Shown here in pieces: positions 53,240-61,799 of a DNA stretch of 64,000 nucleotides (positions are counted from its first letter, which is position 1; the number at the start of each line of letters is the position of its first letter). Source of the stretch: Endozoicomonas sp965261315 (GTDB lineage: Bacteria > Pseudomonadota > Gammaproteobacteria > Pseudomonadales > Endozoicomonadaceae); assembly GCA_965261315.1 (NCBI GenBank), contig CBDHDM010000106.1, positions 20,457 to 84,456 on the forward strand. Direction: 5' to 3'. The notes under the pieces are model-generated. The model saw only the letters and a list, made by a program, of their open reading frames with translations, was not told the origin of the DNA and searched no databases. The translations under genes were made by a program, and so were the position numbers.

Positions 53240-53735
53240 ATGGCGAGAGACCTCAACAAAGTAATGCTCATTGGTCGTTTAGGAAAAGATCCGGAAACCC
53301 GGTTCTTCCCGGACGGCTCACAACTCACCACCCTCTCAGTGGCCACCGGCAACACCTACAAAGACAAACAGGGCCAACGCCAGCAGAAAACCCAGTGGCA
53401 CTCCCATCAAGGTCTACGGAAAGATGGCGGAATTTGCCCAGCAGTTCCTGAACAAGGGCAGCAAGCTCTACGTGGAAGGTGAGCTGGTATATCGGGAATG
53501 GGAGGATAAGCAAAGCGGTCAAAAGCGTTATGCCACGGACATTATCGTGGATCAGTTCAATGGCTCCCTCCAGTTTCTGGATAATCGTCCGGAAAATCAG
53601 ACTGCCAGCGCACCACAGCAGCAGCGACCACCACAGCAAAACAATCAATACGCCAACGCCCGAAACGGAGGCCAACAGCCACAACCACAACCTGCGCAGC
53701 AGTACGACCAATACGACGAATCAATTCCATTCTGA
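53240..53735 (+). pseudogene. ssb: Single-stranded DNA-binding protein, frameshifted
   Basis: Starts MARDLNKVMLIGRLGKDPET, the OB-fold start of SSB, and is fine to QQKTQWHS near 53405. There one extra base shifts the frame; the rest, IKVYGKMAEFAQQFLNKGS, LYVEGELVYREWED and the glutamine-rich tail ending YDESIPF, follows in another frame. The acidic tip (DESIPF) is the usual partner-binding end. As read, the long product is lost. Confidence 0.9.
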
Positions 53736-53744
53736 GGAAAAGAC

Positions 53745-54068
53745 ATGAACCAGCTGAATGCAGACGATCTGGCGCTTGCCATGGAAATCAAACAAAAGAA
53801 AGCCCAGGGCTACAGCACCGAACAAGAAGAAGCCGTACTGGCGGAAAAACTGATCATTGCTGACCGCATCAGCGATGCAATGGATGGCCAACCACTGGAT
53901 GTGAAAACCGTGATGATCGAAATGACCACCCTGATCGTGGCCATTACCGTCGGTATCAATAATGAACAGGCATTGGCCCAGTCAATGCTGATCACCGGCC
54001 TGATCCTGCAACGCATCAGGGATAACAACCAGAACCCTGTCGTGCATTCGACCATGAGTACTCACTGA
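53745..54068 (+). CDS. Unknown 107-residue protein downstream of ssb
   Basis: Starts 9 bases after the ssb stop with a good GAGGAAAAG site. Mostly helical (MNQLNADDLALAMEIKQKK, EEAVLAEKLIIADRISDAM, VIMTTLIVAIT-like stretch). Not recognised. Its position in a phage-type cluster suggests an accessory or regulatory role. Confidence 0.65.
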   Translation: MNQLNADDLALAMEIKQKKAQGYSTEQEEAVLAEKLIIADRISDAMDGQPLDVKTVMIEMTTLIVAITVGINNEQALAQSMLITGLILQRIRDNNQNPVVHSTMSTH

Positions 54069-54075
54069 CTCGAAA

Positions 54076-54121
54076 TTATCCACAACCTGTGTGGAAAAAC
54101 TGACCCGACAAGTTATCCACA
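54076..54121. promoter_or_regulatory. Pair of DnaA-box words
   Basis: Two perfect TTATCCACA words (54076-54084 and 54113-54121) lie 37 bases apart in the same orientation in the short gap before the Rha-like gene. They match the consensus DnaA box. They might form part of a replication control site, but two boxes are few. Confidence 0.45.
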
Positions 54122-54148
54122 AGCCGGTATAAAAAAGGAACGTTAACT

Positions 54149-55345
54149 ATGGACAGTATCATTACCCCAATCGCACAGAACGCTAAAGGCCAGCTTCTGT
54201 TTGGTAATACCGAACTGAAAATGTCTCATATCGAGATTGCCAATGTCGCAGGCAAAAGATCGGACAACGTTAAACGAACCATCGAAAGACTGGTCAGGGA
54301 AGGCGCAATTGCCACTCCTCAAATTGAGGAGCGACACGTTCAGGGAGCCACAGGGTCAGCAAGCACTAACACTCACCTTATGCTAAAACGGCTGGACAGC
54401 ATTACCGTTATGGCGACGATTGAAGGTAAGTACTGCGCCAACCTGGTACAGCGGTGGGACAATCTGGAATCCGGAAAAGCCATCCCCATTGCTCAGCTTA
54501 AAGAACCAGAACTGCCAGTTGACCAACACATCCAGCTTGAGAAAAACATAGCCTCCACCCGAAGTGCCGTTGCCCTGGCAGAAGCCCTGGGTTTCACCGG
54601 AAATCAAAAATTGCTATCCGCTGACCGATTGCTGAAAAGCCAGATCGGTTTCTCACCGCTGGAAGCCATGGGTCAGAAAGCCATGTCAGCCCCTGTTCAG
54701 GAAATGACCTTCACCCCAACCCAACTCGGCCAGATGATGACACCGCCCACCAACCCCCGAGAGGTGAACAAGCTACTTGAAGCGGCAGGACTGCAGATCA
54801 AAATCGACAACCAGTGGGTGCCCACCGATCAGGGCCAACCACTCTGTGAAATCCTCGATACCGGAAAAGCCCATAACAGCGGTTCGCCAGTGAAACAGGT
54901 GAAGTGGTATCAGACCGTACTGAATCGCCTGCAACCCGCTCCCACTGAAGAATCAAAAACTGAATCGATCGATCAGGATGCCCGCTATGCTGATCCCGTA
55001 CCCGAACCGGTGATTGTCGGAGCTGAAACGGATAGCGAACCAGCGCAAAGAAAACAAAAGCGCAAACGTAACCGCTACGAGCTGGACGATTATTTCTCCT
55101 TGGTGGAGCTGGGCGAGTTTATTGGCCGGAGCCGTCAGTATGTTGTCGAGGTTCTGGAAAAACTGCGGATCATCAAATGGAGCGGTCAGGGCAAAAAAGG
55201 CAAGTACCTGCTCACTGATCGGGGCTGGCAGTTCGGCCTGATGTACGACCCGTCAGAAGTCACTTTTCACAATCGCGGCAGTAAGCGACTGAGCACCAGT
55301 AATGCCCGGCCGGTACTTGGTTACGACATCCTGAAATTCTTTTAA
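54149..55345 (+). CDS. Rha-like phage regulatory protein
   Basis: 398 residues. Residues ~25-105 follow the Rha domain (MSHIEIANVAGKRSDNVKR, TIERLVREGAIATPQIEER, THLMLKRLDSITVMATIEG), which controls phage or host genes. The middle (LTFTPTQLGQMMTP-like, NKLLEAAGLQIKIDNQW) and C terminus (FSLVELGEFIGRSRQYVVE, KGKYLLTDRGWQFG) each resemble antirepressor-type winged segments. It is likely a lysogeny or element-state switch, encoded upstream of the integrase. Confidence 0.75.
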   Translation: MDSIITPIAQNAKGQLLFGNTELKMSHIEIANVAGKRSDNVKRTIERLVREGAIATPQIEERHVQGATGSASTNTHLMLKRLDSITVMATIEGKYCANLVQRWDNLESGKAIPIAQLKEPELPVDQHIQLEKNIASTRSAVALAEALGFTGNQKLLSADRLLKSQIGFSPLEAMGQKAMSAPVQEMTFTPTQLGQMMTPPTNPREVNKLLEAAGLQIKIDNQWVPTDQGQPLCEILDTGKAHNSGSPVKQVKWYQTVLNRLQPAPTEESKTESIDQDARYADPVPEPVIVGAETDSEPAQRKQKRKRNRYELDDYFSLVELGEFIGRSRQYVVEVLEKLRIIKWSGQGKKGKYLLTDRGWQFGLMYDPSEVTFHNRGSKRLSTSNARPVLGYDILKFF

Positions 55346-55357
55346 CGGAAGTGCGAT

Positions 55358-55564
55358 ATGGATGCGCTCATTTCCCAGCCTGTCCTGATGGAGTGGTCAG
55401 GCATTAAACAGAAAGCGGCACTGGTCAAATGGATGATGCAAAACCGGATACCGTTTTATTACGGACGCAACGGCGAGGTGGTCACCACCTACGCCGCCAT
55501 TAACCAGCCACTGATTGGCAGCGAATTACAACCACCCAAAAAACAACCACTCAAATTCCTATAG
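55358..55564 (+). CDS. DUF4224-like small protein
   Basis: 68 residues: LMEWSGIKQKAALVKWMMQ and NRIPFYYGRNGEVVTTYAA resemble DUF4224, a small protein almost always encoded just before a phage integrase and probably excisionase-like. It ends 8 bases before the integrase start and begins 12 bases after the Rha-like stop, so the three form one unit. Confidence 0.75.
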   Translation: MDALISQPVLMEWSGIKQKAALVKWMMQNRIPFYYGRNGEVVTTYAAINQPLIGSELQPPKKQPLKFL

Positions 55565-55572
55565 GAGCAGTA

Positions 55573-56628
55573 TTGATGGGAAGACCACGCAATAAAGAGA
55601 ATGCCCACTTGCCGGAAGGCGTTTATCGCTGCAAGGGGCGTTTTGTTTTTAAACCCTACCATGGTCGTATCGGCCAAAAGAACGTGTACGGCGCTGAAAT
55701 TGTTCTGGGTCCGGACACTATGAGCATGTCCAAACTCTACATGGCCATCGAGCTGCTGGAAAAAAGTTCTGACCAGACCCTGGGCTGGCTGCTGGATGAA
55801 TACCTTCAATCCAAAAAGTTCAAAGGCCAAAGCAAAGACTGGCAGTACAATAAAAAGCTCTATGCCCCCAAGGTGAAAAAGTTTTCCGTCGAGGGATATG
55901 GCTCTTTCGGCAATGTGCCTCTTGCCCTGATCACGCCGCCTTCACTGAACCGGTTCTATGAAAAGTTTTCAGACAAGCTTGGAGCCGTGGCCGTTGCCCG
56001 CAAGTTAATCTCCAGTGCCTGGAGCTGGGGCAGAAGCCACCTCGAAGGCGTACCACCCAACCCGTCGCTGGATTGCGAAGCCCTGCCAAGACCCAACCGG
56101 CAGGATGTCTATGTCAGCGATGAAGAGTATGCCTGCGTTTACTACCTGGCCAATCCTTATTGGAAAGCGATGATGGAGTTTGCCTATATCTGTCGGGCAC
56201 GGCGATCAGAATTAATCAAGATGACACGGAATCAACTATTGGAAAGAGGCGTACAACTGAAAAGAGCCAAGGGCTCACTGGATGAAATCACACTCTGGTC
56301 ACCAAGACTGAGAAAAGCCCTGAAAACCCTCGATGATTACAACAACGGTGAAAAGTTTGAGTATGTGTTTGGAGCGCCCAACGTCCCTGCCAAAAAAGGC
56401 ATTCAAATGTCACCGGGGCAAAAGATGCACAAAAACACCCTGGACAGCCAGTGGCAAAAACTGATCAACAGTGCCGTAGATGAAAAACTGATTACCGAGA
56501 AGTGGCACTTTCACGATCTGAAAGCCAAAGGTGTATCTGACCACGAAGGACTGGTGTCCGGTCACAAAACATTAGAAGCGAAGAAAATCTATATCCGGAA
56601 AACTCAGGAAGTAAAGGGTACGAGGTGA
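55573..56628 (+). CDS. int: Phage-type tyrosine integrase of the second element
   Basis: 351 residues. The N-terminal part (MMGRPRNKENAHLPEGVYR, CKGRFVFKPYHG) is the short arm-binding domain of Rha-linked integrases. The catalytic part has the first arginine in ICRARRSELIKM, then HFHDLKAKGVSD as box II with lysine where H-x-x-R has arginine, then SGHKTLEAKKIYIRK with the last histidine and the tyrosine nucleophile. The HDLKAKG variant is one I recall as common in this subfamily. It stops about 110 bases before a tRNA-Leu fragment, its probable attachment site. Confidence 0.9.
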   Translation: MMGRPRNKENAHLPEGVYRCKGRFVFKPYHGRIGQKNVYGAEIVLGPDTMSMSKLYMAIELLEKSSDQTLGWLLDEYLQSKKFKGQSKDWQYNKKLYAPKVKKFSVEGYGSFGNVPLALITPPSLNRFYEKFSDKLGAVAVARKLISSAWSWGRSHLEGVPPNPSLDCEALPRPNRQDVYVSDEEYACVYYLANPYWKAMMEFAYICRARRSELIKMTRNQLLERGVQLKRAKGSLDEITLWSPRLRKALKTLDDYNNGEKFEYVFGAPNVPAKKGIQMSPGQKMHKNTLDSQWQKLINSAVDEKLITEKWHFHDLKAKGVSDHEGLVSGHKTLEAKKIYIRKTQEVKGTR

Positions 56629-56681
56629 TCGGATGAAAGGAAGAGTTATCAAAAAGGAAGAGAAATGAGAGAAGATATCAC

Positions 56682-56706
56682 CGGGCAGTTGTCCGGTTTT
56701 TTTTGC
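56682..56706 (+). terminator. Terminator after the integrase
   Basis: ACCGG pairs with CCGGT around GCAGTTGT, followed by a run of eight T bases. Confidence 0.8.
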
Positions 56707-56735
56707 CGTTAATTACACGACACATCTTTGAGAAT

Positions 56736-56801
56736 TGGTGCCCAGGAGAAGACTCGAACTTCCACAACCATACAGTTACTAGCACCTGAAGCTAGCGTGT
56801 C
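56736..56801 (-). pseudogene. 3' fragment of tRNA-Leu(CAG): att site of the second element
   Basis: The complement reads from GACACGCTAGC through the anticodon loop TTCAGGT (anticodon CAG), a variable arm, the T arm GGAAG/CTTCT and CCTGGGC plus ACCA. The acceptor 5' strand and D arm are missing, and the sequence upstream of GACACG is unrelated. This is what is left at one side when an element integrates into a tRNA gene. The intact tRNA-Leu is not in this window. Confidence 0.85.
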
Positions 56802-57317
56802 ATTCTTATATTTCAATAACTTAACTAAAATCGTTTTAGGAAAACATGCGCTTTTGTGTATAATTTCCCGTTATTTCTGCAATTTTTTTTTAGGACAAAT
56901 TTTAATGAAAAATACCTTCTGATTACCCCTCCAACCTGCCATAAAAACAGCCATATAATCGACAGATTCCTCTCCGCCAAAAGTGATTTCCTGCATCATC
57001 TCACCGGAAGGCACCAGTGATCAGCATGCGCATCGTATGGTCCAGATTCCTTATATGTCTATAAATTCACTGTATGCCTCCAGCTGTTCAAGCACTGCCG
57101 AACTCCATTCAATCGAGACAGCCTACCCCTTTCCTTCAGTCTTCTGATCACTTCATCATGGGGAATGGTCTCCATTCCATTTATCCTCACTAGCCCCCAC
57201 CATTGAAATCAGGCCTCCCTTTAGGCACATATTGGAAAAGCCTTACATTACGCGTTGAAGGAAAAGAATATTCGAGCTACAGTTACTGTAATGATTCTTA
57301 CAGTAACTATTTGAACG
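56802..57317. other. Gene-free region with small remnants
   Basis: No supported gene. A minus-strand fragment around 57080-57190 (ETIPHDEVIRRLKERG) may be left over from a small regulatory or antitoxin gene. Palindromic AT-rich sequence with a TACAGTTACTGTA core occurs near 57278-57290 and another TACAGTAACT at 57299, just before the next gene; these may be operator sites. Confidence 0.4.
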
Positions 57318-58637
57318 ATGAAGTTTTACAATCGGGAAACAGAACTCAACCACTTGCAAAACTGGAGCAATAAGGCAGCCACTGGCGGAGCATTAATGAC
57401 GATTGTCATAGGCCGCAGGAGAGTAGGAAAAACCGCTTTATTGAACCAGGCTTTCCCCCGGGGAGGTGAGCATCGGTCCCTCTATCTGTTTGTTTCGAGA
57501 AAGCAGGAACGCCTGCTCTGTGAGGAGTTTGTTGAGCAGATACGCGCTTTATTAAACGTTCCCATTTTCGGCAATCCGTCCTCACTCAGGGAAGTGATGG
57601 AAATATTGCTGCAATACAGCTGTACCGAACCATTATCCCTTATCCTGGATGAGTTTCAGGATATTCAGCGCGTCAACCCCGCTTTTTTTTCAGAACTCCA
57701 GCATCTCTGGGATCAGTACAAAGGCAAAAGCCAGATGCACCTGATTTGCTGTGGTTCACTTTACAGCCTGATGACGCATTTGTTCCAGAACAGTAAAGAA
57801 CCACTGTTTGGTCGCGCTGACAACCGGATTAATCTGCAACCTTTGAGAACCCAATTCATTGCTGAACTCCTCCATGATCAAAAAAGATTCAGTCCGGAGA
57901 CCCTGTTGCAATGGTACATGCTCAGCGGCGGTGTCCCGAAATATCTGGAGTGGCTGGTCAATACCGATGCCCATGAAAACATCTGGCAAACACTGGTCAG
58001 TGAACACAGTTTACTGATTGAAGAGGGTCACTACCGACTGGCCGAAGAGTTCGGTCCGGAGCATGGCACGTATTTTTCCATACTATCGGCCATCGCTGCA
58101 GGCCACACCAGCCGCCCAGCCATCGAGTCACTGTTGGAAATATCCGTCGGACCACAACTGGATCGATTGGAAAAAGAGTTTGAAATTATTGAACGACATC
58201 GGCCCGTGCTATCCAAACCGGGTACACGACTGGTGAAGTACAGAATGGTGGATGCATTTCTGGCATTCTGGTTTCGCTTTATATACCGCCATCGCAGTGC
58301 CATAGAAATAGGCAACTATAGCTTTATTCATCAGGTGATTGAACGGGATTACCCCACCTGGAGCGGGCATTGGCTGGAGCAGATGCACCGTGAACGCATC
58401 GCTGCCAGTGGGCAATACAATATTGTCGGCAGCTACTGGGAGCGGGGAAACCAGAACGAAATCGATATTGTTGCCATCAACGAACTGGAAAAAATTGCAT
58501 TAATTGCAGAAGTAAAACGCAATCCGGCCAATATCCGGTTATCCCGCCTGCATGAAAAAGCGGAAAAGCTTCGTCAGCAGCTGAAAGGGTACGATGTGCG
58601 GTTTGAAGGGTTTTCGTTGGACGATTTTAGCGATTAA
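57318..58637 (+). CDS. DUF234-type AAA+ ATPase with C-terminal nuclease-like domain
   Basis: 439 residues. MKFYNRETELNHLQNW then VIGRRRVGKTALLNQAF (Walker A, 32-39) and LSLILDEFQDIQRVNPAF (Walker B) define the archaeal-type STAND/MoxR-like ATPase. CGSLYSLMTHLFQNSKEPL is the sensor region. The C-terminal DUF234 domain, with FWFRFIYRHRSAIEIGNY and GSYWERGNQNEIDIVA then IAEVKR, carries the D...E-x-K pattern of a PD-(D/E)XK nuclease. Such proteins are linked to mobile elements; their target is unknown. The start MKFYNRE is the family's usual one. Confidence 0.88.
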   Translation: MKFYNRETELNHLQNWSNKAATGGALMTIVIGRRRVGKTALLNQAFPRGGEHRSLYLFVSRKQERLLCEEFVEQIRALLNVPIFGNPSSLREVMEILLQYSCTEPLSLILDEFQDIQRVNPAFFSELQHLWDQYKGKSQMHLICCGSLYSLMTHLFQNSKEPLFGRADNRINLQPLRTQFIAELLHDQKRFSPETLLQWYMLSGGVPKYLEWLVNTDAHENIWQTLVSEHSLLIEEGHYRLAEEFGPEHGTYFSILSAIAAGHTSRPAIESLLEISVGPQLDRLEKEFEIIERHRPVLSKPGTRLVKYRMVDAFLAFWFRFIYRHRSAIEIGNYSFIHQVIERDYPTWSGHWLEQMHRERIAASGQYNIVGSYWERGNQNEIDIVAINELEKIALIAEVKRNPANIRLSRLHEKAEKLRQQLKGYDVRFEGFSLDDFSD

Positions 58638-58793
58638 ATAATAAAAATCGGTTTATCCACCACAATCGGTGAAAACCCATGACATTGAACAGCAATATCG
58701 AACCGTACAGATATAAACGCCTTCGGATCAAATTCCGGCAAGATCGGTTACCGGCAGTAAGGTTTTTGCGGTGCTTCCGTATTAAAATCATGC

Positions 58794-58827
58794 TAAAAAA
58801 AGGCGCCAGCCCGCGGGCAACAAGCCT
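58794..58827 (-). terminator. Terminator after gene A, copy 2
   Basis: The complement of the copy-1 hairpin at 31167-31199: AGGC/GCCT with GCCC/GGGC, followed by a run of seven T bases on the minus strand. Confidence 0.75.
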
Positions 58828-58853
58828 CACCCTTTGTTCAGAACAAAACCAGC

Positions 58854-59189
58854 TTATCCATTTCGACGCAGCAGGCTCTGCAAACGCCCCTGATCACAAA
58901 TCACCTTCTCAAACTCCCCCGGTGAATCCGTTTCAAAATGAATGGCCACAAACTGCTGATAATCATCCCCGTCCTCTGTGATCATTTCCATCAGCGTATA
59001 GCGATAACCACCAGCCACTTCCCTTTCCAGCAGGCATTCAGGCAGCACACAAATCTTGAGGATTTTATCACCCTGAGCATAAACAAAAGCCGGCCCCGTA
59101 TCATGACGATAAGAATGATCCAGAAAGTACGACGGTATCCGAATACCCAACGAATAGTCGCCTCCAAACTGTTGCTGATAACAATCCAT
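58854..59189 (-). CDS. Unknown gene A of the large repeat, intact copy
   Basis: 111 residues: MDCYQQQFGGDYSLGIRIP, HDTGPAFVYAQGDKILKIC, VLPECLLEREVAGGYRYTL and EDGDDYQQFVAIHFETDSP, ending LQSLLRRNG. A compact, acidic, beta-rich soluble protein. I recognise no family. It has its own terminator and is divergent from gene B. Confidence 0.65.
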   Translation of the reverse strand: MDCYQQQFGGDYSLGIRIPSYFLDHSYRHDTGPAFVYAQGDKILKICVLPECLLEREVAGGYRYTLMEMITEDGDDYQQFVAIHFETDSPGEFEKVICDQGRLQSLLRRNG

Positions 59190-59458
59190 ATCATCACCGT
59201 ATAGTTACTGCGTTTTGGGATCAGTATTTTTTCTTGCTGGTTTTTCTTACTGATCATGGCCTCTTACGGAGGCAAATCGGACAGATCACCGGGGCCTTTT
59301 TTTATTTTTGATACACCCGACCATCCAACATCGGCCTACCCCACCCCATAGGCTCATAGATCATCAGACATATCATAGGAATCGCTCCCGGCTCTGACTG
59401 CGGTTGTTATTAGCCCCACTTTGCCGCTTGGGTAATAGACCTGAGTTTCACCTTATCC

Positions 59459-60213
59459 ATGACGACAACGAATACCAGGTTTCTTTCAGAGCAACCGATG
59501 TCGTTCCCTTTTGCCTGAATGCAGTTCGATTGCTAGATGAGTTTACCCGTCGAACCGGCTCTTTATGGAGTTGCGAGCATTTGCTGAACATCTTTTGGGC
59601 TCACATCAAACTTTCACCTTTGGTGAGACAATTCGATCCCCCTGAGCTTGCTGAAGGTGAAACGGTTACCTATGCCGCCAGTTCATTTTTTAAACACCCC
59701 AGGATGGATGCACTGGCCCTGGAAGAAATAAGCTGGCTGGCACATATTAACCTTGGTTCCGTGGCTAATGCAGCATCTTTACCCAAAGGTAATCCAAGAA
59801 AACTGGAAACCTTTAAAGAAGATGGTCGAACACTGGTGGAAATAACAACCGCTATAGACTGGCTAAATAAATGTCCAGCATTTAAACCGCCAAAAATTGT
59901 TGAACAATTCACCTCAACAGACAGTGAAGAGACAATTCTGGTTCCTGTTGCCAGAGATGGAAGTTTTTTTAATTACCAATGCTATCGCTCGAAAGGGTAT
60001 CAAATCGGACCTAAAGGCAATGAAGTTTACCATCCTGATTTAATGGAATCCCTGGAGGTTCTTACTAAAAACAGAAATGAAAATATTCCTGCCCGGTGGC
60101 GACGTCCCAATCAAAATGGAATATTCGGTATTGTCACAGCCGTTCGCTGGGAGAATAGAAAAAGATCAGAAGTGTTTGGCAGTTCAGACGACGATAGCGG
60201 TTCTGCAAACTAA
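59459..60213 (+). pseudogene. Unknown gene B of the large repeat, copy 2, 5'-deleted
   Basis: Encodes the last ~250 residues of gene B (HDDNEYQVSFRATDVVPFC through LVPVARDGSFFNYQCY to FGSSDDDSGSAN) in one frame, so the sequence there is the better guide to the original. The first ~70 residues present in copy 1 are gone. A chance upstream ATG at 59404 opens the same frame but adds unrelated residues. Confidence 0.6.
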
Positions 60214-60245
60214 AACAACTGCTGACTAAAAAGGAATCGCCACAA

Positions 60246-60476
60246 ATGGCAACGTTTCATATTGGACCATGGTCAATCCATCTATCGATAGAAAAAGGCA
60301 ATAACCGCACCAGCTCGAATCATAACAGCAATCATCATCAAACTGACCAGATTGCTGATAATGAGCACTCTACCCATTTACAAAATGAAACCATCAGACA
60401 GGGAGACAAAATAATGCAAAGTTCAACTACCAGTAAAAAAACTTCGGATAAAAATGTATCTTCAAGGCACTTGTGA
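60246..60476 (+). pseudogene. Unknown gene C of the large repeat, copy 2, internally deleted
   Basis: Starts MATFHIGPWSIHLSIEKGN and runs to KTSDKNVSS, where about 270 bases present in copy 1 are missing. The remaining end would read ALVIDEKALLNLLSVLADA in another frame, up to about 60522. Confidence 0.55.
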
Positions 60477-60522
60477 TAGATGAGAAAGCTTTACTCAATT
60501 TATTATCAGTCCTGGCCGACGC

Positions 60523-61041
60523 ATAACCAGTTTTCAGGAGGGTATAGATATCGGCCACTGGGTGTCTTGCTCTCTGAATAATCAGGAGACCACATATATC
60601 CCTAGACCTTAACAGAAAAGTCACTCAACCGTACGAGACAATTGGAATCCTGCTGCACTTTGATTAATCTGACCAAAACAAACAGCAGGTTTCACCATGC
60701 GTCAATTGGACCAACCTTTCAGCAACCACTTCACCTACCGGCAACTGATTGAAGTCCCGGCTGATCGACGCCAGTTTCCCCGATTATGAAAAGCAACTGT
60801 CATTCGATAAACGCCTCTCCGGCTTGAAAATCCCAGAGCTGGCTGAAGGACATGGCCCATCAATAGAGAATCTGACTACCCTGCTTCGTATAAATCACGA
60901 ACTCACGATTAAAGGTTACCGGTTCTTCAAAACGCAGAGATCCGTAGTACCTCCATGATTCAAAGCACAGATCAAAAATACCGATTCTCGAGACTGTAAA
61001 AATCGGACAGGGCAGGATTGCAATACCCCGATAGAAAAAGA
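60523..61041. other. Region with short remnants only
   Basis: A 30-codon piece beginning MRQLDQPFSNHFTYRQLIE at 60697 with a continuation in another frame (LIDASFPDYEKQLSFDKRL, ENLTTLLRINHELTIKGY) suggests a ruined gene of unknown family. Otherwise I see nothing. Confidence 0.4.
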
Positions 61042-61053
61042 TCTATATATAGA
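61042..61053. promoter_or_regulatory. Palindrome upstream of the Phd/RelE pair
   Basis: TCTATATATAGA is a perfect 12-base palindrome, followed by a related TATATTTAGACC, 32 bases before the antitoxin start. Phd-type antitoxins bind such sites to repress their own operon. The assignment is positional. Confidence 0.55.
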
Positions 61054-61085
61054 CTATATTTAGACCATAAACAGGAGGCAGAATA

Positions 61086-61337
61086 ATGCGAATTGAACCG
61101 ATCAGCTTCGTAAAAAAGAATGCAGCTAACCTGGATCTGGAAGAGCCAATCGTCGTAACACAGAATGGAAAACCGGTCTATGTCATTGAATCCTTTGAAG
61201 ATAGAGAGCGCAGGCAAGAAGCTACCGCTTTGCTGAAACTATTGTCTTTTGGCGCCAAAGATGAGGCGGAGGGAAAAACACTGTCTGGTGACCAGGTGTT
61301 AAACAATATCAGGGCGAAGTATCTGGATAATAAATAA
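61086..61337 (+). CDS. Phd/YefM-type antitoxin
   Basis: 83 residues, AGGAGG 8 bases before the ATG. NAANLDLEEPIVVTQNGKP followed by YVIESFEDRERR is the Phd/YefM N-terminal DNA-binding fold (the I-x-x-N-G-K-P-V turn). The C-terminal part, with LSGDQVLNNIRAKYLDN, should wrap the toxin. Its stop overlaps the toxin start (TAATG). Confidence 0.9.
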   Translation: MRIEPISFVKKNAANLDLEEPIVVTQNGKPVYVIESFEDRERRQEATALLKLLSFGAKDEAEGKTLSGDQVLNNIRAKYLDNK

Positions 61338-61672
61338 TGCAGGTTATCTACCTTGAGTCCTATCAGCTCTCTATGGAGCTGGTTATAGAACACAATGCAT
61401 CCAGACATCCTGAAAACCTGCGAGACCATATTGATAAACTCGCTGAAATCCAGGTTGCTTTTGAAACGCAAGTGACTGAGAACCCAAAATCGTGCCCCGT
61501 CAATTACGATCTCGAGCGTTATTTTGGCATGCAGTTTCGCGAATACCATAAAGATGGCTACAGGATTCTCTACCGGGTTGATGACTCAAAAGCGGTCATC
61601 GTGACCTTCATCTTTATGAGCCAGTTTCAAAAGACGAGCCTATTATTGGAACAGTTTGTTTTCCGCCGTTAA
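61337..61672 (+). CDS. RelE/ParE-type toxin
   Basis: 111 residues directly coupled to the antitoxin. YFGMQFREYHKDGYRILYR and AVIVTFIFMSQFQKTS carry the RelE-type core strands, including the R-x-x-x-x-x-G-Y-R-x-x-Y pattern. The N-terminal half is helical and longer than in classic RelE. It is intact, unlike the RelE at 21919-22180. Confidence 0.82.
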   Translation: MQVIYLESYQLSMELVIEHNASRHPENLRDHIDKLAEIQVAFETQVTENPKSCPVNYDLERYFGMQFREYHKDGYRILYRVDDSKAVIVTFIFMSQFQKTSLLLEQFVFRR

Positions 61673-61799
61673 CGCCAGCCCTGACAAACTGCCCGAACCA
61701 GTATGATGTGAACATCAGAGATCCGGACTTCCAACGTGTCATTTATCAAAGCCCATGGCATCATACGCACACTAACAGTATTGCCAGTAACGTCCGCCC

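Larger units (their letters stand above)
58735..60512. repeat. Large repeat, copy 2 (inverted relative to copy 1)
   Basis: About 1.8 kb, nearly identical to the reverse complement of 28748-31264 minus two deletions. One deletion, at 59459, joins gene B from its codon for HDDNEY to sequence normally upstream of it, at a shared TTATC, a typical microhomology deletion. The other removes most of gene C. Gene A is intact here but broken in copy 1. Confidence 0.9.

Noticed and set aside
7829..53735. Treating all frameshifts as sequencing errors
   Set aside because: Some lie in homopolymers and could be errors, but the large deletions, in-frame stops and independent lesions in two repeat copies show real decay. 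Single-base cases (RNA ligase, RelE, ssb, tnpC) remain open until resequenced.
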